Assembly (NCBI RefSeq): GCF_003837865.1
Contig: NZ_RQIS01000003.1
Location: forward strand, 62,001-126,000
Length of the DNA stretch: 64,000 nt
Reading direction: 5' to 3'
Origin: Paraburkholderia dinghuensis
GTDB lineage: Bacteria; Pseudomonadota; Gammaproteobacteria; Burkholderiales; Burkholderiaceae
Part shown: in pieces, positions 35,764 to 45,038 of the stretch
Numbering within the stretch: position 1 is the stretch's first letter
Layout of the letters: each line of letters starts with the position of its first letter
The notes under the pieces: generated by a model
Told to the model about the DNA's origin: nothing
Seen by the model: only the letters and a program-made list of their open reading frames with translations
Database searches by the model: none
Translations under genes and position numbers: made by a program

Positions 35764-35800
35764 GTGTCACTGCCATGTTCCTCATCATGCGAGGCTAGTC

Positions 35801-36985
35801 ATGATCAGATACCCTGCGCGCCGCCGCGCAAAGGGCGGCCAGAGAGGTATGGTCGCCGTGCAGGTTGCGCTGTTTCTCACTGTCCTGCTGGGTTGCGCCG
35901 CGTTGACGATCGACGTGGCGCGGTGGGTCATCGTGCGCAACGAGTTGCAGAATGCGGCCGACGCCGCGGCGCTTGCCGGCGCGATCCAGTTGCCGGGTCC
36001 ACTGGTCGCCAGCGCCACCCAGGCGACCTGGTCGTCCGCTGCTGCGGCCGCGACCAGCGCTGCGAACGCCGCGGCCGGCGCCAACTATGCCAATGGCCAG
36101 GCCGTCGTGACGCCGCAGACCGTCGCGGTGGGGTACTGGGACGTGAATCCGGCGAACCAGCCTTCGACGGTTCCGACATCGCTGACGCAGAGCAACGCCC
36201 CGACCGGCACCCAAAAGCCCGCCGTGTTGGTGACGGTCAACCTGAATCCGACGAGCGGCGCGGGCTTGCCGCTGCTGCTCGCCCCCCTACTCGGCGTGTC
36301 GAGCCTGCACGCCAGCGCGACGGCTATCGCTATCATCTCGGCGCCTGGAACCGCGCTGCCTGGCAGCCTTTTCCCGATGGCCATCAGCAATTGTCTCTGG
36401 ACCTCGCTGGGAGTCGCTTCAACCGCGGAGTTCGCGGTCGGATACGGTGCCAGCCCGACGTCGACGTGCCAGAACACGGCCGGACAGTGGACGACGTTTA
36501 GTTATACTAACTACAATAGTGCCAACGCTGCTGGAAACCTCATCGATAGCGGAAATCCTCTTTCGCTGTCGGTTGGTCAGAACACCTATATGCAGCCAGG
36601 CGCCGAGTCATCCGTCTACGGTACTCAGTACCCTATTGATGCCATACCGCCGCGAACGGTCTTACTGCCGGTCGTTCCGGACAGTGCGATCGGCACTTCG
36701 GGGAATGCGCAGGTCCAGGGATTCGCCACGTTTCAGATCGACTACGTCGTGGCGTCCAATGGGAAGTGCGTTACGGGCGTCAAGAGCAACGGTAATCCGG
36801 ATCTAACGAACTGCAATCCGCCGGCGAATCTTTGCAACCACGGTGCCGGCGGCGATTGCATCATCGGGCATCTGGTACCGGCCAAAGCCGGCAGCACGGG
36901 GGCAGGCGGCACGGTGTCGTCGGTCTTCTACGGTGCGTGGACCCCCCCCACGCTGGCGGGAGTGCCCAGCAGCGAATGGTATTAG
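35801..36985 (+). CDS. tadG: TadG-like pilus assembly protein
   Basis: A 394-residue protein. The start (KGGQRGMVAVQVALFLTVLL, then DVARWVIVRNELQNAADAAA and LAGA) is the TadG/RsaG-type N-terminal module of pseudopilin-like proteins. The exported remainder is Ala/Ser/Thr-rich, with a Cys-containing stretch NGKCVTGVKSNGNPDLTNC and further Cys pairs near the end. No von Willebrand A metal site is evident, unlike some longer TadG proteins. It is the last gene of the locus; base composition is slightly lower in GC around 36490-36620 than in the rest of the locus. Confidence 0.85.
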   Translation: MIRYPARRRAKGGQRGMVAVQVALFLTVLLGCAALTIDVARWVIVRNELQNAADAAALAGAIQLPGPLVASATQATWSSAAAAATSAANAAAGANYANGQAVVTPQTVAVGYWDVNPANQPSTVPTSLTQSNAPTGTQKPAVLVTVNLNPTSGAGLPLLLAPLLGVSSLHASATAIAIISAPGTALPGSLFPMAISNCLWTSLGVASTAEFAVGYGASPTSTCQNTAGQWTTFSYTNYNSANAAGNLIDSGNPLSLSVGQNTYMQPGAESSVYGTQYPIDAIPPRTVLLPVVPDSAIGTSGNAQVQGFATFQIDYVVASNGKCVTGVKSNGNPDLTNCNPPANLCNHGAGGDCIIGHLVPAKAGSTGAGGTVSSVFYGAWTPPTLAGVPSSEWY

Positions 36986-37027
36986 ACAGGCAGCCCATTC
37001 CGTACCTTGGCGCGCGCCGGCCACGGC

Positions 37028-37053
37028 GGCGCCAGCCCGTCGCGCCTGTTTTT
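37028..37053 (+). terminator. Possible terminator after the Tad locus
   Basis: A 5-base GGCGC/GCGCC stem with a nine-base loop is followed closely by TGTTTTT. The stem is short, so this is a weak call, but the position between tadG and waaC is suitable. Confidence 0.35.
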
Positions 37054-37132
37054 CCCGCTTTTCCACCCCGCTCGCGCTAAAATCACGAACCTTTAACGCC
37101 TGTTTCGGCGCAGATGCGCCGTCCCACCCGTC

Positions 37133-38134
37133 TTGACCGTCCAAAAGATCCTGATCGTGCGTGTCTCGTCGCTTGGCGACGTCGTCCACAACATGCCCGC
37201 GATCGCCGACATCCGGCGGCGGCATCCCGATGCGCAGATCGACTGGCTCGTCGAGGAAAGCTTCAAGCCGCTCGTCGAACTCGTGCATGGCGTGCGCCGC
37301 GCGATCCCGTTCTCGCTGCGCCGCTGGCGCAAGAGCCTTCTCTCGCCGGCGAACTGGCGCGAGATCGGCGCATTCCGCCGCGCGCTCGCCGCCGAGAAGT
37401 ACGACCTCGTCATCGACTGCCAGGGTCTCATCAAGACCGCCTGGGTCGCGAGCTGGGCCCATGGCCCGCTCGTCGGCCTCGGCAATCGCACGGACGGCGC
37501 GGGTTACGAATGGCCCGCGCGCTACTTCTACGACCGCTCGATCACCATCGAGCCGCACACCCACGTTGTCGAGCGCACGCGGCAACTGGTCGCGGCCGCG
37601 CTGGACGAGCCGGCGCCGCAGCCCACCGACGACATCGACTTCGGACTCGATACCGGCCTCGCCGCCAAGGCGCTGGCGGGCGCCGGGCTGAATCTGCCCG
37701 TGCCGTACGTCGTGCTCGTGCACGCCACCTCGCGCGCCGACAAGCAATGGCCCGACGCGCACTGGATCGAGCTGGGTCAGGCGCTGGTGCGGCGCGGAGT
37801 ATCGCTGGTGCTGCCGTGGGGCAGCGACGCCGAGCGCGCGACCAGCGAGCGTCTCGCACGCGAGTTCGGCGAGGCGGCCATCGTGCCGCCGAAGCTGACG
37901 CTTCCGGCCGTCGTCGGTCTGATCGACGGCGCGGCGGCGACCGTTGGCGTCGACACGGGCCTCGTGCACATCGCGGCGGCGCTCAAGCGCCCGACCGTCG
38001 AGTTGTACAATTTCGCGACCGCCTGGCGTACGGGCGGCTACTGGTCGCAGGATGTCGTCAATCTCGGCACGGAAGGGCAGCCGCCGACGCTCGCGCAAGT
38101 CAAAACCGCGCTGGCGGGTTTCGGGCTGCTGTAA
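37133..38134 (+). CDS. waaC: Lipopolysaccharide heptosyltransferase I
   Basis: A 333-residue GT9 enzyme adding the first L-glycero-D-manno-heptose to Kdo of the LPS inner core. Motifs: ILIVRVSSLGDVVHNMPAI (N-terminal), YDLVIDCQGLIKTAWVAS, VLVHATSRADKQWP and the donor site GVDTGLVHIAAALKRPTVELY. The start is a TTG at 37133 (MTVQKILIV), because no ATG lies close upstream and the homologous start is at this point. It is the first of three inner-core genes (waaC, kdoO, waaA) reading away from the Tad locus. Confidence 0.96.
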   Translation: MTVQKILIVRVSSLGDVVHNMPAIADIRRRHPDAQIDWLVEESFKPLVELVHGVRRAIPFSLRRWRKSLLSPANWREIGAFRRALAAEKYDLVIDCQGLIKTAWVASWAHGPLVGLGNRTDGAGYEWPARYFYDRSITIEPHTHVVERTRQLVAAALDEPAPQPTDDIDFGLDTGLAAKALAGAGLNLPVPYVVLVHATSRADKQWPDAHWIELGQALVRRGVSLVLPWGSDAERATSERLAREFGEAAIVPPKLTLPAVVGLIDGAAATVGVDTGLVHIAAALKRPTVELYNFATAWRTGGYWSQDVVNLGTEGQPPTLAQVKTALAGFGLL

Positions 38135-38339
38135 CACGGGCGCACCGCCTTGACGCGCCGTACACTGCTGCCGGTCAACACGCCGGGCCGGGCCAACAGG
38201 TATAAGGATTGCCGCGCACGTGCGCGTGCCCTGCACGCCGTGCGCTCCCGGGAGCGGCCCGCCGCGATGCGCCCTGATGTGGCGCGCGAGGCGTGACTGC
38301 TTTGCTACGCAACCCGATCCATCGCTTTCAGGGGCGACC

Positions 38340-39224
38340 ATGACAGAATCCCAGATCATTGAAGTCACTTCCGCCGACTGGCACGGCCAGCAACTCTCGC
38401 AGCCGCGCAAGGTGCTGCTCGACGCCGTCGAGCAGGGCAAGGTGCTGTATTTCCCGAACCTGGCGTTCGCGGTAGAAGGCGGCGAGCGCGCGCTGCTCGA
38501 CGCGGCCATTGCCGATCCGAAGCGCAAGAACATCAGCCTCGACCCGAACGGCGGCGCGCTGCACGGCGTGCTCGGCGACGCGGTCACGCAGTCCGCGGTG
38601 CGTGCGCTGGTCGCGCGTTACCAGGCCTGCGCACGCACGCTCGTCAATGGTCTCTTCCCCGAGTACCAGGGCAAGCTGCGCGTCGCGCCGACGAGCCTGC
38701 GCCTGCGTCAGGTGGAGACGCGCCAGACGTCGTGGCGCAAAGACGATTCGCGCCTGCACGTCGACGCGTTCCCGTCGCGTCCGACCTACGGCGAGCGCAT
38801 TCTGCGCGTCTTCACGAACGTGAATCCGAACGGCGTGCCGCGCGTGTGGCGCGTGGGCGAGCCGTTCGAGGACATGGCCCAGCGCTTCTTGCCCAAAATC
38901 AAGCCGCAGGTGCCGGGCTCGGCGTGGCTGCAGCATCTCCTGCACATCACGAAGTCGCCGCGCAGCGCTTACGACCATCTGATGCTGCATCTGCACGACG
39001 AGATGAAGGCCGATCTCGACTATCAGAAGACATCTCCGCAAGAGACCATCGGTTTTCCTCCGGGCAGCGTGTGGGTGTGCTTCTCCGATCACGCGTCGCA
39101 CGCCGTGATGTCCGGCCAGTTCATGATGGAGCAGACCTTCTTCCTGCCCGTCAAAGGCATGGTGCATCCGGACTGGGCGCCGCTCGGCATCCTCGAACGC
39201 CTCAAGGGCAAGGAACTCGTTTGA
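38340..39224 (+). CDS. kdoO: Kdo 3-hydroxylase (KdoO), Fe(II)/2-oxoglutarate dioxygenase
   Basis: A 294-residue cytoplasmic enzyme. H140 and D142 in SRLHVDAFPSRPTYGERILR-type sequence give the HxD iron motif, and a distal His lies in CFSDHASHAVMSG. The family hydroxylates Kdo at C3 to make Ko in the inner core, as shown for Burkholderia and Yersinia enzymes. The ATG at 38340 (MTESQIIEV) is chosen; an open frame extends upstream to 38220 with no family content. Its place between waaC and waaA supports the call. Confidence 0.93.
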   Translation: MTESQIIEVTSADWHGQQLSQPRKVLLDAVEQGKVLYFPNLAFAVEGGERALLDAAIADPKRKNISLDPNGGALHGVLGDAVTQSAVRALVARYQACARTLVNGLFPEYQGKLRVAPTSLRLRQVETRQTSWRKDDSRLHVDAFPSRPTYGERILRVFTNVNPNGVPRVWRVGEPFEDMAQRFLPKIKPQVPGSAWLQHLLHITKSPRSAYDHLMLHLHDEMKADLDYQKTSPQETIGFPPGSVWVCFSDHASHAVMSGQFMMEQTFFLPVKGMVHPDWAPLGILERLKGKELV

Positions 39225-39294
39225 GCCCGGACGCGTTGTTTCCGCTGCTTCTTGCGCGGGTTTTCCCATCGCGTCGCGCGGTGGCGGAGGCCCG

Positions 39295-40674
39295 ATGCTG
39301 AGGGCCGTCTATCGTGCGGTCTGGTGGCTCGTCGCGCCGCTCGCGGTGCTGCGGCTCTTCATTCGTTCGCGTCGCGAGCGCGGCTATCGCGAGCATATCG
39401 GCGAGCGCTTCGGCTATTCGGCCGGGCGGCTGCCCGAGGACGACGCGCCGCTCATCTGGGTTCACGCCGTATCGGTGGGCGAGACGCGCGCGGCAGAGCC
39501 GCTAGTCGATGCGCTCCTCGCCGCGCGTCCCGACGCGCGCGTCCTCCTCACGCACATGACGCCGGGCGGGCGCGCGACGGGCGAGCAACTGTTCGGCGAG
39601 CGTGTCCTGCGCTGCTATGTGCCCTACGACATGCCGCACCTCGTGCGGCGTTTTCTGCGCGCATGGCGTCCGTCGCTCGGGCTTGTGATGGAGACCGAGG
39701 TGTGGCCGACGCTCATCGACGAATGCCGTCGCGCCGATGTGCCGCTCGTGCTCACGAACGCACGCATGTCCGCGCGCTCGGCAAGGCGTGCGGCGAAGTT
39801 CGGCGCTGCGGCGAAAGAGGTGTTCGGCGGCTTTGCGCGCGTGCTGGCGCAGAGTCCATCCGATGCCGAACGGCTCACGGCGCTCGGTGCGCGCAACGTC
39901 GCGGTGCTCGGCAACCTGAAGTTCGACATGGCGAGCCCGCCCGGACTCATCGCGCGCGGACACGAATGGCGACGCGCGATCGGTGCGCGGCCGGTCTGGG
40001 TCGCTGCGAGTACGCGCGAGGGTGAAGAGGAACTCGTGCTGCAGGCTTTCGCGGCGCTCGGCGTGGACGACGCCCTGCTGATTCTCGTGCCGCGCCACCC
40101 GCAGCGTTTCGACGAAGTGGCGGCGCTCGTTGCGCGCAGGAATCTCAAGCTCGTGCGTCGCTCGCAATGGGCGACGAGTGCGTCCGCGGGCGCGGTTTCG
40201 GGTGAGGCGGCAGACGCGGCAAGTGCCGCAGCCGCATCGGCGCATGCTGCACCGCGCGCGTTGCCCCAGGACGTGAATGTGCTGCTCGGCGATTCGATGG
40301 GCGAGATGGGCGCGTATTACGCGGCGGCGGATCTCGCGTTCATCGGTGGGAGCCTGTTGCCGCTCGGCGGCCAGAACCTGATCGAGGCGTGCGCTGTGGG
40401 CGTGCCCGTGCTGATCGGCCCGCACGTGTTCAACTTCACGCAGGCCACCGCCGATGCCGTCGCTGCAGGCGCTGCGCTGCAGGTACCCGATCCCGCTGGT
40501 CTCGCGAGCACGCTGCGCGAACTTTTCAACGACAAACCACGCCGCGTGGCAATGGGCGCTGCGGCGGCCGCGTTCGCGGCGCGCCATCGCGGGGCGACGG
40601 AGCGCACGGTCGACGTGCTGATGGCGTTGTTGCCGGAATCCGCCTCTTCCCAATCGTCGCTCGACGGGCCGTAA
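39295..40674 (+). CDS. waaA: 3-deoxy-D-manno-octulosonic acid (Kdo) transferase
   Basis: A 459-residue GT30 enzyme attaching Kdo to lipid A precursor at the inner membrane. Motifs: an N-terminal membrane anchor, LIWVHAVSVGETRAAEPL (with the catalytic Glu), VMETEVWPTLIDEC, PVWVAASTREGEEELVL and FIGGSLLPLGGQNLIEACAV. It is longer than many WaaA proteins because of an Ala/Ser-rich insertion at about residues 300-325 (SASAGAVSGEAADAASA). It begins 70 bases after kdoO and ends the inner-core gene set. Confidence 0.96.
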   Translation: MLRAVYRAVWWLVAPLAVLRLFIRSRRERGYREHIGERFGYSAGRLPEDDAPLIWVHAVSVGETRAAEPLVDALLAARPDARVLLTHMTPGGRATGEQLFGERVLRCYVPYDMPHLVRRFLRAWRPSLGLVMETEVWPTLIDECRRADVPLVLTNARMSARSARRAAKFGAAAKEVFGGFARVLAQSPSDAERLTALGARNVAVLGNLKFDMASPPGLIARGHEWRRAIGARPVWVAASTREGEEELVLQAFAALGVDDALLILVPRHPQRFDEVAALVARRNLKLVRRSQWATSASAGAVSGEAADAASAAAASAHAAPRALPQDVNVLLGDSMGEMGAYYAAADLAFIGGSLLPLGGQNLIEACAVGVPVLIGPHVFNFTQATADAVAAGAALQVPDPAGLASTLRELFNDKPRRVAMGAAAAAFAARHRGATERTVDVLMALLPESASSQSSLDGP

Positions 40675-40983
40675 TCGAGGCCTCATCCACGCCGGCTTCC
40701 ACAGCAGTTCAGATGTCGTGGCACGGCCACGGCTTCAGTTTTTGTCGCACGAAGGTGCGCTGGCAATCATACGTGCCACTGCGCAGGCTCGAAAATACTC
40801 CAGGTTCTGTTTCCAATGTGGACAGATCCCGGTATCGGTTCGGGATATCACCTCGCGCAAATTAGCGGAATCACAAGTATTAAACCGGGTGCCAATGTCG
40901 ATTTCCTGTCCGGCGCCTGCGCAATTCCTGCTGGACGAGCAACATGACAAGAAAGTAAAACAGATATCCAATTCGGGGGCGGT
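40675..40983. other. Gap between waaA and the glycosylation cassette
   Basis: About 310 bases, less GC-rich than the flanks, with no credible gene. The last part carries a GGGGG ribosome site for the frame starting at 40984 and probably the promoter of the inserted cassette. Confidence 0.5.
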
Positions 40984-41926
40984 ATGGTCACGCTGAACCT
41001 GGTGATTCCATGCTTCTTTGAAGATGAAGTGCGGCCCGAAACGACGCGGCGCCTGCTCGATCTTCTGGACGAACTCGTCGGCGACAGGATAGTCGACAAG
41101 GCGAGCGGCATAACGTACATCGATGACGGCTCTCACGATCATACGTGGGCGGTAATCCAGGACATGCACACGGCTCACTCCCGCGTGCACGCCATCACGC
41201 TTTCACGCAAGTACGGCCACCGTAATGCGTTGCTTGCGGGTTTGTTGTCCGTCGAGGGCGATTTCCTCATCAGTCTCGATGCTGATCTGCAGGACGATCT
41301 TGTCGCAATTCCCCGAATGATCGCCGAATTCCACAACGGCGCCGAAATCGTTTTCGGTGTGCGGGAGCGACGCGACACCGATAGTTTTCTCAAGCGATTC
41401 AGTGCGCGTAATGACTACCGGCGGCTGTGGCAATTCGGAGTCGAAATTCTCCAGGACCACGCCGATTTCCGGCTGATGACTCGCCGGGCCATCGATGAAC
41501 TGCGTGGTTTTCGCGAGGTGAACCTGTTTCTGCGCGGGATCGTCCCGCTGTTGGGTTTCCGCGCCGCGATCGTCAGATATGACCGCCACGCGCCCTTCGC
41601 GGGCAAAAGCAAATATCCACTGATCAAGATGATCGCACTTGCATCGGACGGCGTAGCGTGCTTTTCGACCAAACCCCCTGCTTTGGAGCACCTATGTGGG
41701 GGGCGTTCTCGCAATGGCGTCACTGACGTTCGGCATTCGGGCGCTATCCATCCCGTTGTTTACCGGCCGGAGCGTACCGGGCAGGGCATCCACTGTGACT
41801 CCAATGTATTCTCTCGGCGGACTGCAGTTACTGTTTCTCGGCGTGATCGGCGGGTATATCGCGAAACATACGTTCGGAACGAAGTGTGACCGGGGGCGAG
41901 CCGGATTCGCGGTCGTGTCAGCATGA
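40984..41926 (+). pseudogene. GtrB/DPM1-like family 2 glycosyltransferase, frameshifted
   Basis: The first ~230 codons encode a normal GT-A domain (NLVIPCFFEDEVRPET, TYIDDGSHDHTW, TLSRKYGHRNALLAGLLS, LISLDADLQDDL, ASDGVACFSTKP). After the C5 run at 41674-41678 the frame loses homology and runs on to 41889. Reading as if one C were absent restores LLWSTYVGGVLAMASL and LGGLQLLFLGVIGGYIAK, the usual C-terminal helix pair of this family, ending at 41926. That restored end overlaps the next gene's start as ATGA, which supports it as the ancestral frame. It could be a true pseudogene, a phase-variable tract or a sequencing error. Confidence 0.85.
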
Positions 41927-43533
41927 GCCGCGAAGAAAATATTCTCCGGGAATTCAAGAGGATTTCGATGCGGATCCCATATACAGGTCAGCCGTGTGAT
42001 TCTCCTGTCGACGCGACGCGAATCTTGCTTCGTGCGATCTTTTTCGCGATCACGATCGCGGGCGGCGTGCTGTTCTGGCTCGCGCCACATCCGCCGATGA
42101 GCGATCTGCCTCAACATGCCGCTCAAGTTGCGATGCTGCACGATTTGCTGCTCGGCCAGTCGCCATGGCAGCAACTGCTCAGAGTCAACCTGTTCACGCC
42201 GTATCTGCTCGCTTACGGGCTGGCTACAGCGCTGTCGTTTCTCATGCCGGTCGCAGCCGCAATCAAGCTGGTGTTGACGTTGTCCTTCTACGGATTCGTT
42301 GCCACATGGTGCGCGTTCAGACGGCGCTTTCACGCGGACGAGCGCCTCGACTGGCTGTGCTTGCCGGGATTCTTCGGGTTCGCATACGAATATGGGTTCT
42401 TTCCGTATCTCGTCGCCGTCCCGGTCGGAATGGTCTTTCTGCTCACTGCGCTCGACTACGTGGAGCAGCCGTCCTTCAGGAGGGGCATCGTCCTGTTCCT
42501 CCTCGGTGTCGCTCTGTTCTTCTCGCACGGGTTGGTGTTCCTGTTCGTGAGTGCCATCGGAGCCGCGTTCCTCCTCGTCGGCAATTACCGCGACTGGCGG
42601 CGTGTCGGCCGATTGGTCTGGCCGTATGTGATGCTGGCCGCCCTATGCTTCGTGTACGGATTCCTGCATCGCGGCGTCGACCTGATGCCGATATATCCGT
42701 TCAAGGTGATATGGGGCATCAATCCGCTCGTGCGGCTTGTCAGCGCAACTACCTTGCCTTGGGGAATTGCGCCAGCCGCATGGATGCCGGCCGCCACCGT
42801 GTTCATGCTGGCCGCGCCGTTCAGCATGAGCGCCAGGTGGAGCGGGCGAGGCATGGCGTGCGTGCCACTCGCGATTGTCGTGCTGGTATTGTTCTTTGTG
42901 CCCGTGTTTGCCATAAACACGTTCTTTCTCTTTCACCGGTTCGCGCTATTCCTTCTTCCCTTTTATGCATTGAATTTCCGGTGCGCCGGCCCGCCCGATG
43001 AAGATCGTCAAGCCGCCCGCCGCCTGGCGACACTCACTGAATTTGCACTCGCTGCGGTGTGCGTAGCGTTTCTATACACGCAAGGTTTGCGTGCAATGCG
43101 CTTTGCGCTGGAAAGCGCGGATTTCGACATCATCGCTACGAAGGTGGAACCCGCTCAGCGTGCTCTGAACGTGGTATTCGACAAGGCCAGTCCGGCAGCC
43201 GGAAATGGCGTCATCTACGAAAATTTCGCGCTCTGGTACCAGGCGGATCACCGCGGGCTTGTCGACTTCAATGCAGCCTCGTTCCCGAATACGATTGTCC
43301 GCTACCGTTTGAATGCGCTTCCCGCTGTCCGTCCGTCGGACGTGGCGCCCACGCCGTTCTTCAAGACCTTCGACTGGAACAGGCACCAGGGCTGGCTGTA
43401 TCGCTACTTCTTCGTCCGGCATACGTCGCCGATACCTGATGGATTCTTTGCCAATCGGGACTGCCGGGTCGTTCTCTTGACGACGGAACACGACTGGTCC
43501 GTGTATGAAACGCAATCGTGCCATCACGAGTGA
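41923..43533 (+). CDS. Polytopic membrane protein, probable GT-C-type glycosyltransferase
   Basis: A 536-residue protein with about ten transmembrane helices followed by a soluble C-terminal domain of about 140 residues with two Cys near the end. The early PHPPMSDLPQHAAQVAML segment places acidic/His residues in the first periplasmic loop, as in GT-C enzymes. I do not recognise the exact family. It starts in the stop of the restored GtrB-like frame (ATGA) and precedes a flippase-like remnant, so it was probably the transferase of a three-part system that decorates LPS or another surface glycan. If the upstream enzyme is inactive, it may lack its donor. Confidence 0.75.
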   Translation: MSREENILREFKRISMRIPYTGQPCDSPVDATRILLRAIFFAITIAGGVLFWLAPHPPMSDLPQHAAQVAMLHDLLLGQSPWQQLLRVNLFTPYLLAYGLATALSFLMPVAAAIKLVLTLSFYGFVATWCAFRRRFHADERLDWLCLPGFFGFAYEYGFFPYLVAVPVGMVFLLTALDYVEQPSFRRGIVLFLLGVALFFSHGLVFLFVSAIGAAFLLVGNYRDWRRVGRLVWPYVMLAALCFVYGFLHRGVDLMPIYPFKVIWGINPLVRLVSATTLPWGIAPAAWMPAATVFMLAAPFSMSARWSGRGMACVPLAIVVLVLFFVPVFAINTFFLFHRFALFLLPFYALNFRCAGPPDEDRQAARRLATLTEFALAAVCVAFLYTQGLRAMRFALESADFDIIATKVEPAQRALNVVFDKASPAAGNGVIYENFALWYQADHRGLVDFNAASFPNTIVRYRLNALPAVRPSDVAPTPFFKTFDWNRHQGWLYRYFFVRHTSPIPDGFFANRDCRVVLLTTEHDWSVYETQSCHHE

Positions 43534-43587
43534 ACGGCGCGTGTCTGGCCGCACGGCTCGTTGGCTGTGACGCATGATGCGGATCTG

Positions 43588-43680
43588 GTGGGAATCCTCG
43601 TGTTTGGCGAACATGCCGGGTTCGCGCAGCTAACGGGTGCAGTGCTAATCCTTTGCGGGTTGTATCTCATCGTTCACTGA
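43588..43680 (+). pseudogene. C-terminal remnant of an EamA/DMT-type transporter
   Basis: The frame ending at 43680 encodes LVGILVFGEHAGFAQLTGAV then LILCGLYLIVH and a stop. The GE-x-x-x-x-x-Q-x-x-G-A pattern followed by a final helix is typical of the last hairpin of EamA/DMT transporters, including small ones that flip polyprenyl-phosphate sugars. Upstream sequence shows no matching helices, so only about 30 codons remain. It lies just after the GT-C-like gene and was probably the flippase of the same cassette. Confidence 0.65.
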
Positions 43681-43702
43681 TGGCCATCGAGGTGGGTGCT
43701 GT

Positions 43703-44344
43703 TCACGCCACGAGCAAACCCTTTTCCTCGATGAACGCGACCACCTGATCAAGCCCGTCCAGCACCTTCAGGTTGCACATCACGAACGGACGCTCGCCGC
43801 GCATCTTCTTCGCATCCGATGCCATTACATCGAGGTTTGCGCCGACGAGCGGCGCGAGGTCGGTCTTGTTGATGACGAGCAGGTCCGACTTCGTGATGCC
43901 GGGCCCGCCCTTGCGTGGAATCTTCTCGCCGCCCGCCACATCGATCACGTAGATCGTGAGGTCGGATAGCTCGGGGCTGAACGTGGCCGCGAGATTGTCA
44001 CCGCCCGATTCGATGAACACGATATCTGCGTCGGGAAATCGCGTAAGCATCTGGTCGACGGCTTCGAGGTTGATCGACGCGTCCTCGCGGATCGCCGTGT
44101 GCGGACAGCCGCCGGTTTCGACGCCCATGATGCGCTCGGCCGGGAGCGCGCCCGCTACGGTCAGGAGGCGCTGGTCCTCCTTCGTGTAGATGTCGTTGGT
44201 GATCGCGACGAGGTCGTAGCGCTCGCGCATCGCTTTGCAGAGCATTTCGAGCAGCGTGGTCTTGCCGGAGCCGACCGGCCCGCCGACGCCGACGCGCAGC
44301 GGCGGCAGTTTCTTCGTCCGGCTTCTGTATGCGTGCATGTTCAT
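43703..44344 (-). CDS. ureG: Urease accessory GTPase UreG
   Basis: A 213-residue SIMIBI GTPase that supports nickel delivery to urease. Motifs: [18 protein letters not shown] (P-loop), [19 protein letters not shown] (the Cys-Pro-His metal site), [18 protein letters not shown] and [14 protein letters not shown] (guanine specificity). The ATG at 44344 ([19 protein letters not shown]) is preferred; the open frame upstream overlaps ureF and has no family content. It is the last gene of the leftward urea block, converging with the transporter remnant. Confidence 0.97.
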   Translation of the reverse strand: MNMHAYRSRTKKLPPLRVGVGGPVGSGKTTLLEMLCKAMRERYDLVAITNDIYTKEDQRLLTVAGALPAERIMGVETGGCPHTAIREDASINLEAVDQMLTRFPDADIVFIESGGDNLAATFSPELSDLTIYVIDVAGGEKIPRKGGPGITKSDLLVINKTDLAPLVGANLDVMASDAKKMRGERPFVMCNLKVLDGLDQVVAFIEEKGLLVA

Positions 44345-44357
44345 GGGGATGGCGAGG

Positions 44358-45038
44358 TCAAGAGCGGAAGAGTCTGGAGTATTGCGATTCGTGTCGCGCC
44401 GAGAGAATGCCGAGCTGCGGTGCGAAGGTATTGAGTGCGTCGGGCGTTGTGGCGAGCGCACGCGTGACAGCTTTTTCGATCAGCGGACGCAGCGCGAAAA
44501 TGATCCGCTGTCCCGCGAGCTGGCCGAGCGGCACGGCCTTCAGCGCCGCCGCCGTCTGGTTTTCGACCCAACTGAACGCGTAGGCCGCGAGTGCCGCCTC
44601 GGGCGTGACGTCGTGAGCGCTGGCCGCGTATGCGAACGCGCTGGGTTGTGCCACTGGCGTCATGTGTTCGAGCGTAGCGCGCCGCGCGGCGTCACCCCAT
44701 TCGAGCTGTGCGCAGAGTTGACGCAGCGACCAGCCCATCTGCGCCGTCTCGCGGCGCAGTTCCGCCGATTCGCGGCTCGCAATGAATTGCGCGTTCGCTT
44801 CGATCAGCGCCGCGGCATCGTGTGCGTGCCAGCGCTCCATCTGATGCGCGACGAACGGTAGCTCCCCTTGCGCGAGCACGTTCGAGAGGCCGCTTTCGAT
44901 CCAGCGCGCGGCGTCGTCGGCGCCCACGACCAGGTGTGCATCGATGGCCGCTTCGAGCCCTTGCGAATAACTGAATGCGCCGATCGGCAACGCCGGCGAC
45001 GCGAGATGCAGCAGCGCCGTGAGATCAGCGATGCGCAT
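44358..45038 (-). CDS. ureF: Urease accessory protein UreF
   Basis: A 226-residue all-helical urease chaperone acting with UreD and UreG. It begins [20 protein letters not shown] and contains [20 protein letters not shown] near the C-terminus, both typical of UreF. The ATG at 45038 lies inside the 3' end of ureE (14-base overlap), implying coupling; the frame is open further upstream but only through ureE sequence. It ends 13 bases before ureG. Confidence 0.95.
   Translation of the reverse strand: MRIADLTALLHLASPALPIGAFSYSQGLEAAIDAHLVVGADDAARWIESGLSNVLAQGELPFVAHQMERWHAHDAAALIEANAQFIASRESAELRRETAQMGWSLRQLCAQLEWGDAARRATLEHMTPVAQPSAFAYAASAHDVTPEAALAAYAFSWVENQTAAALKAVPLGQLAGQRIIFALRPLIEKAVTRALATTPDALNTFAPQLGILSARHESQYSRLFRS

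Noticed and set aside
36803-38587. 594-codon minus-strand frame opposite waaC
   Set aside because: Shadow of waaC and neighbours; crosses the clear tadG end and waaC start and has no family content.
41674-41678. Programmed +1 frameshift as the definite explanation for the split glycosyltransferase
   Set aside because: CCC-C could allow slippage, but no stimulatory element is seen and the neighbouring transporter is clearly decayed, so pseudogene is the simpler call.
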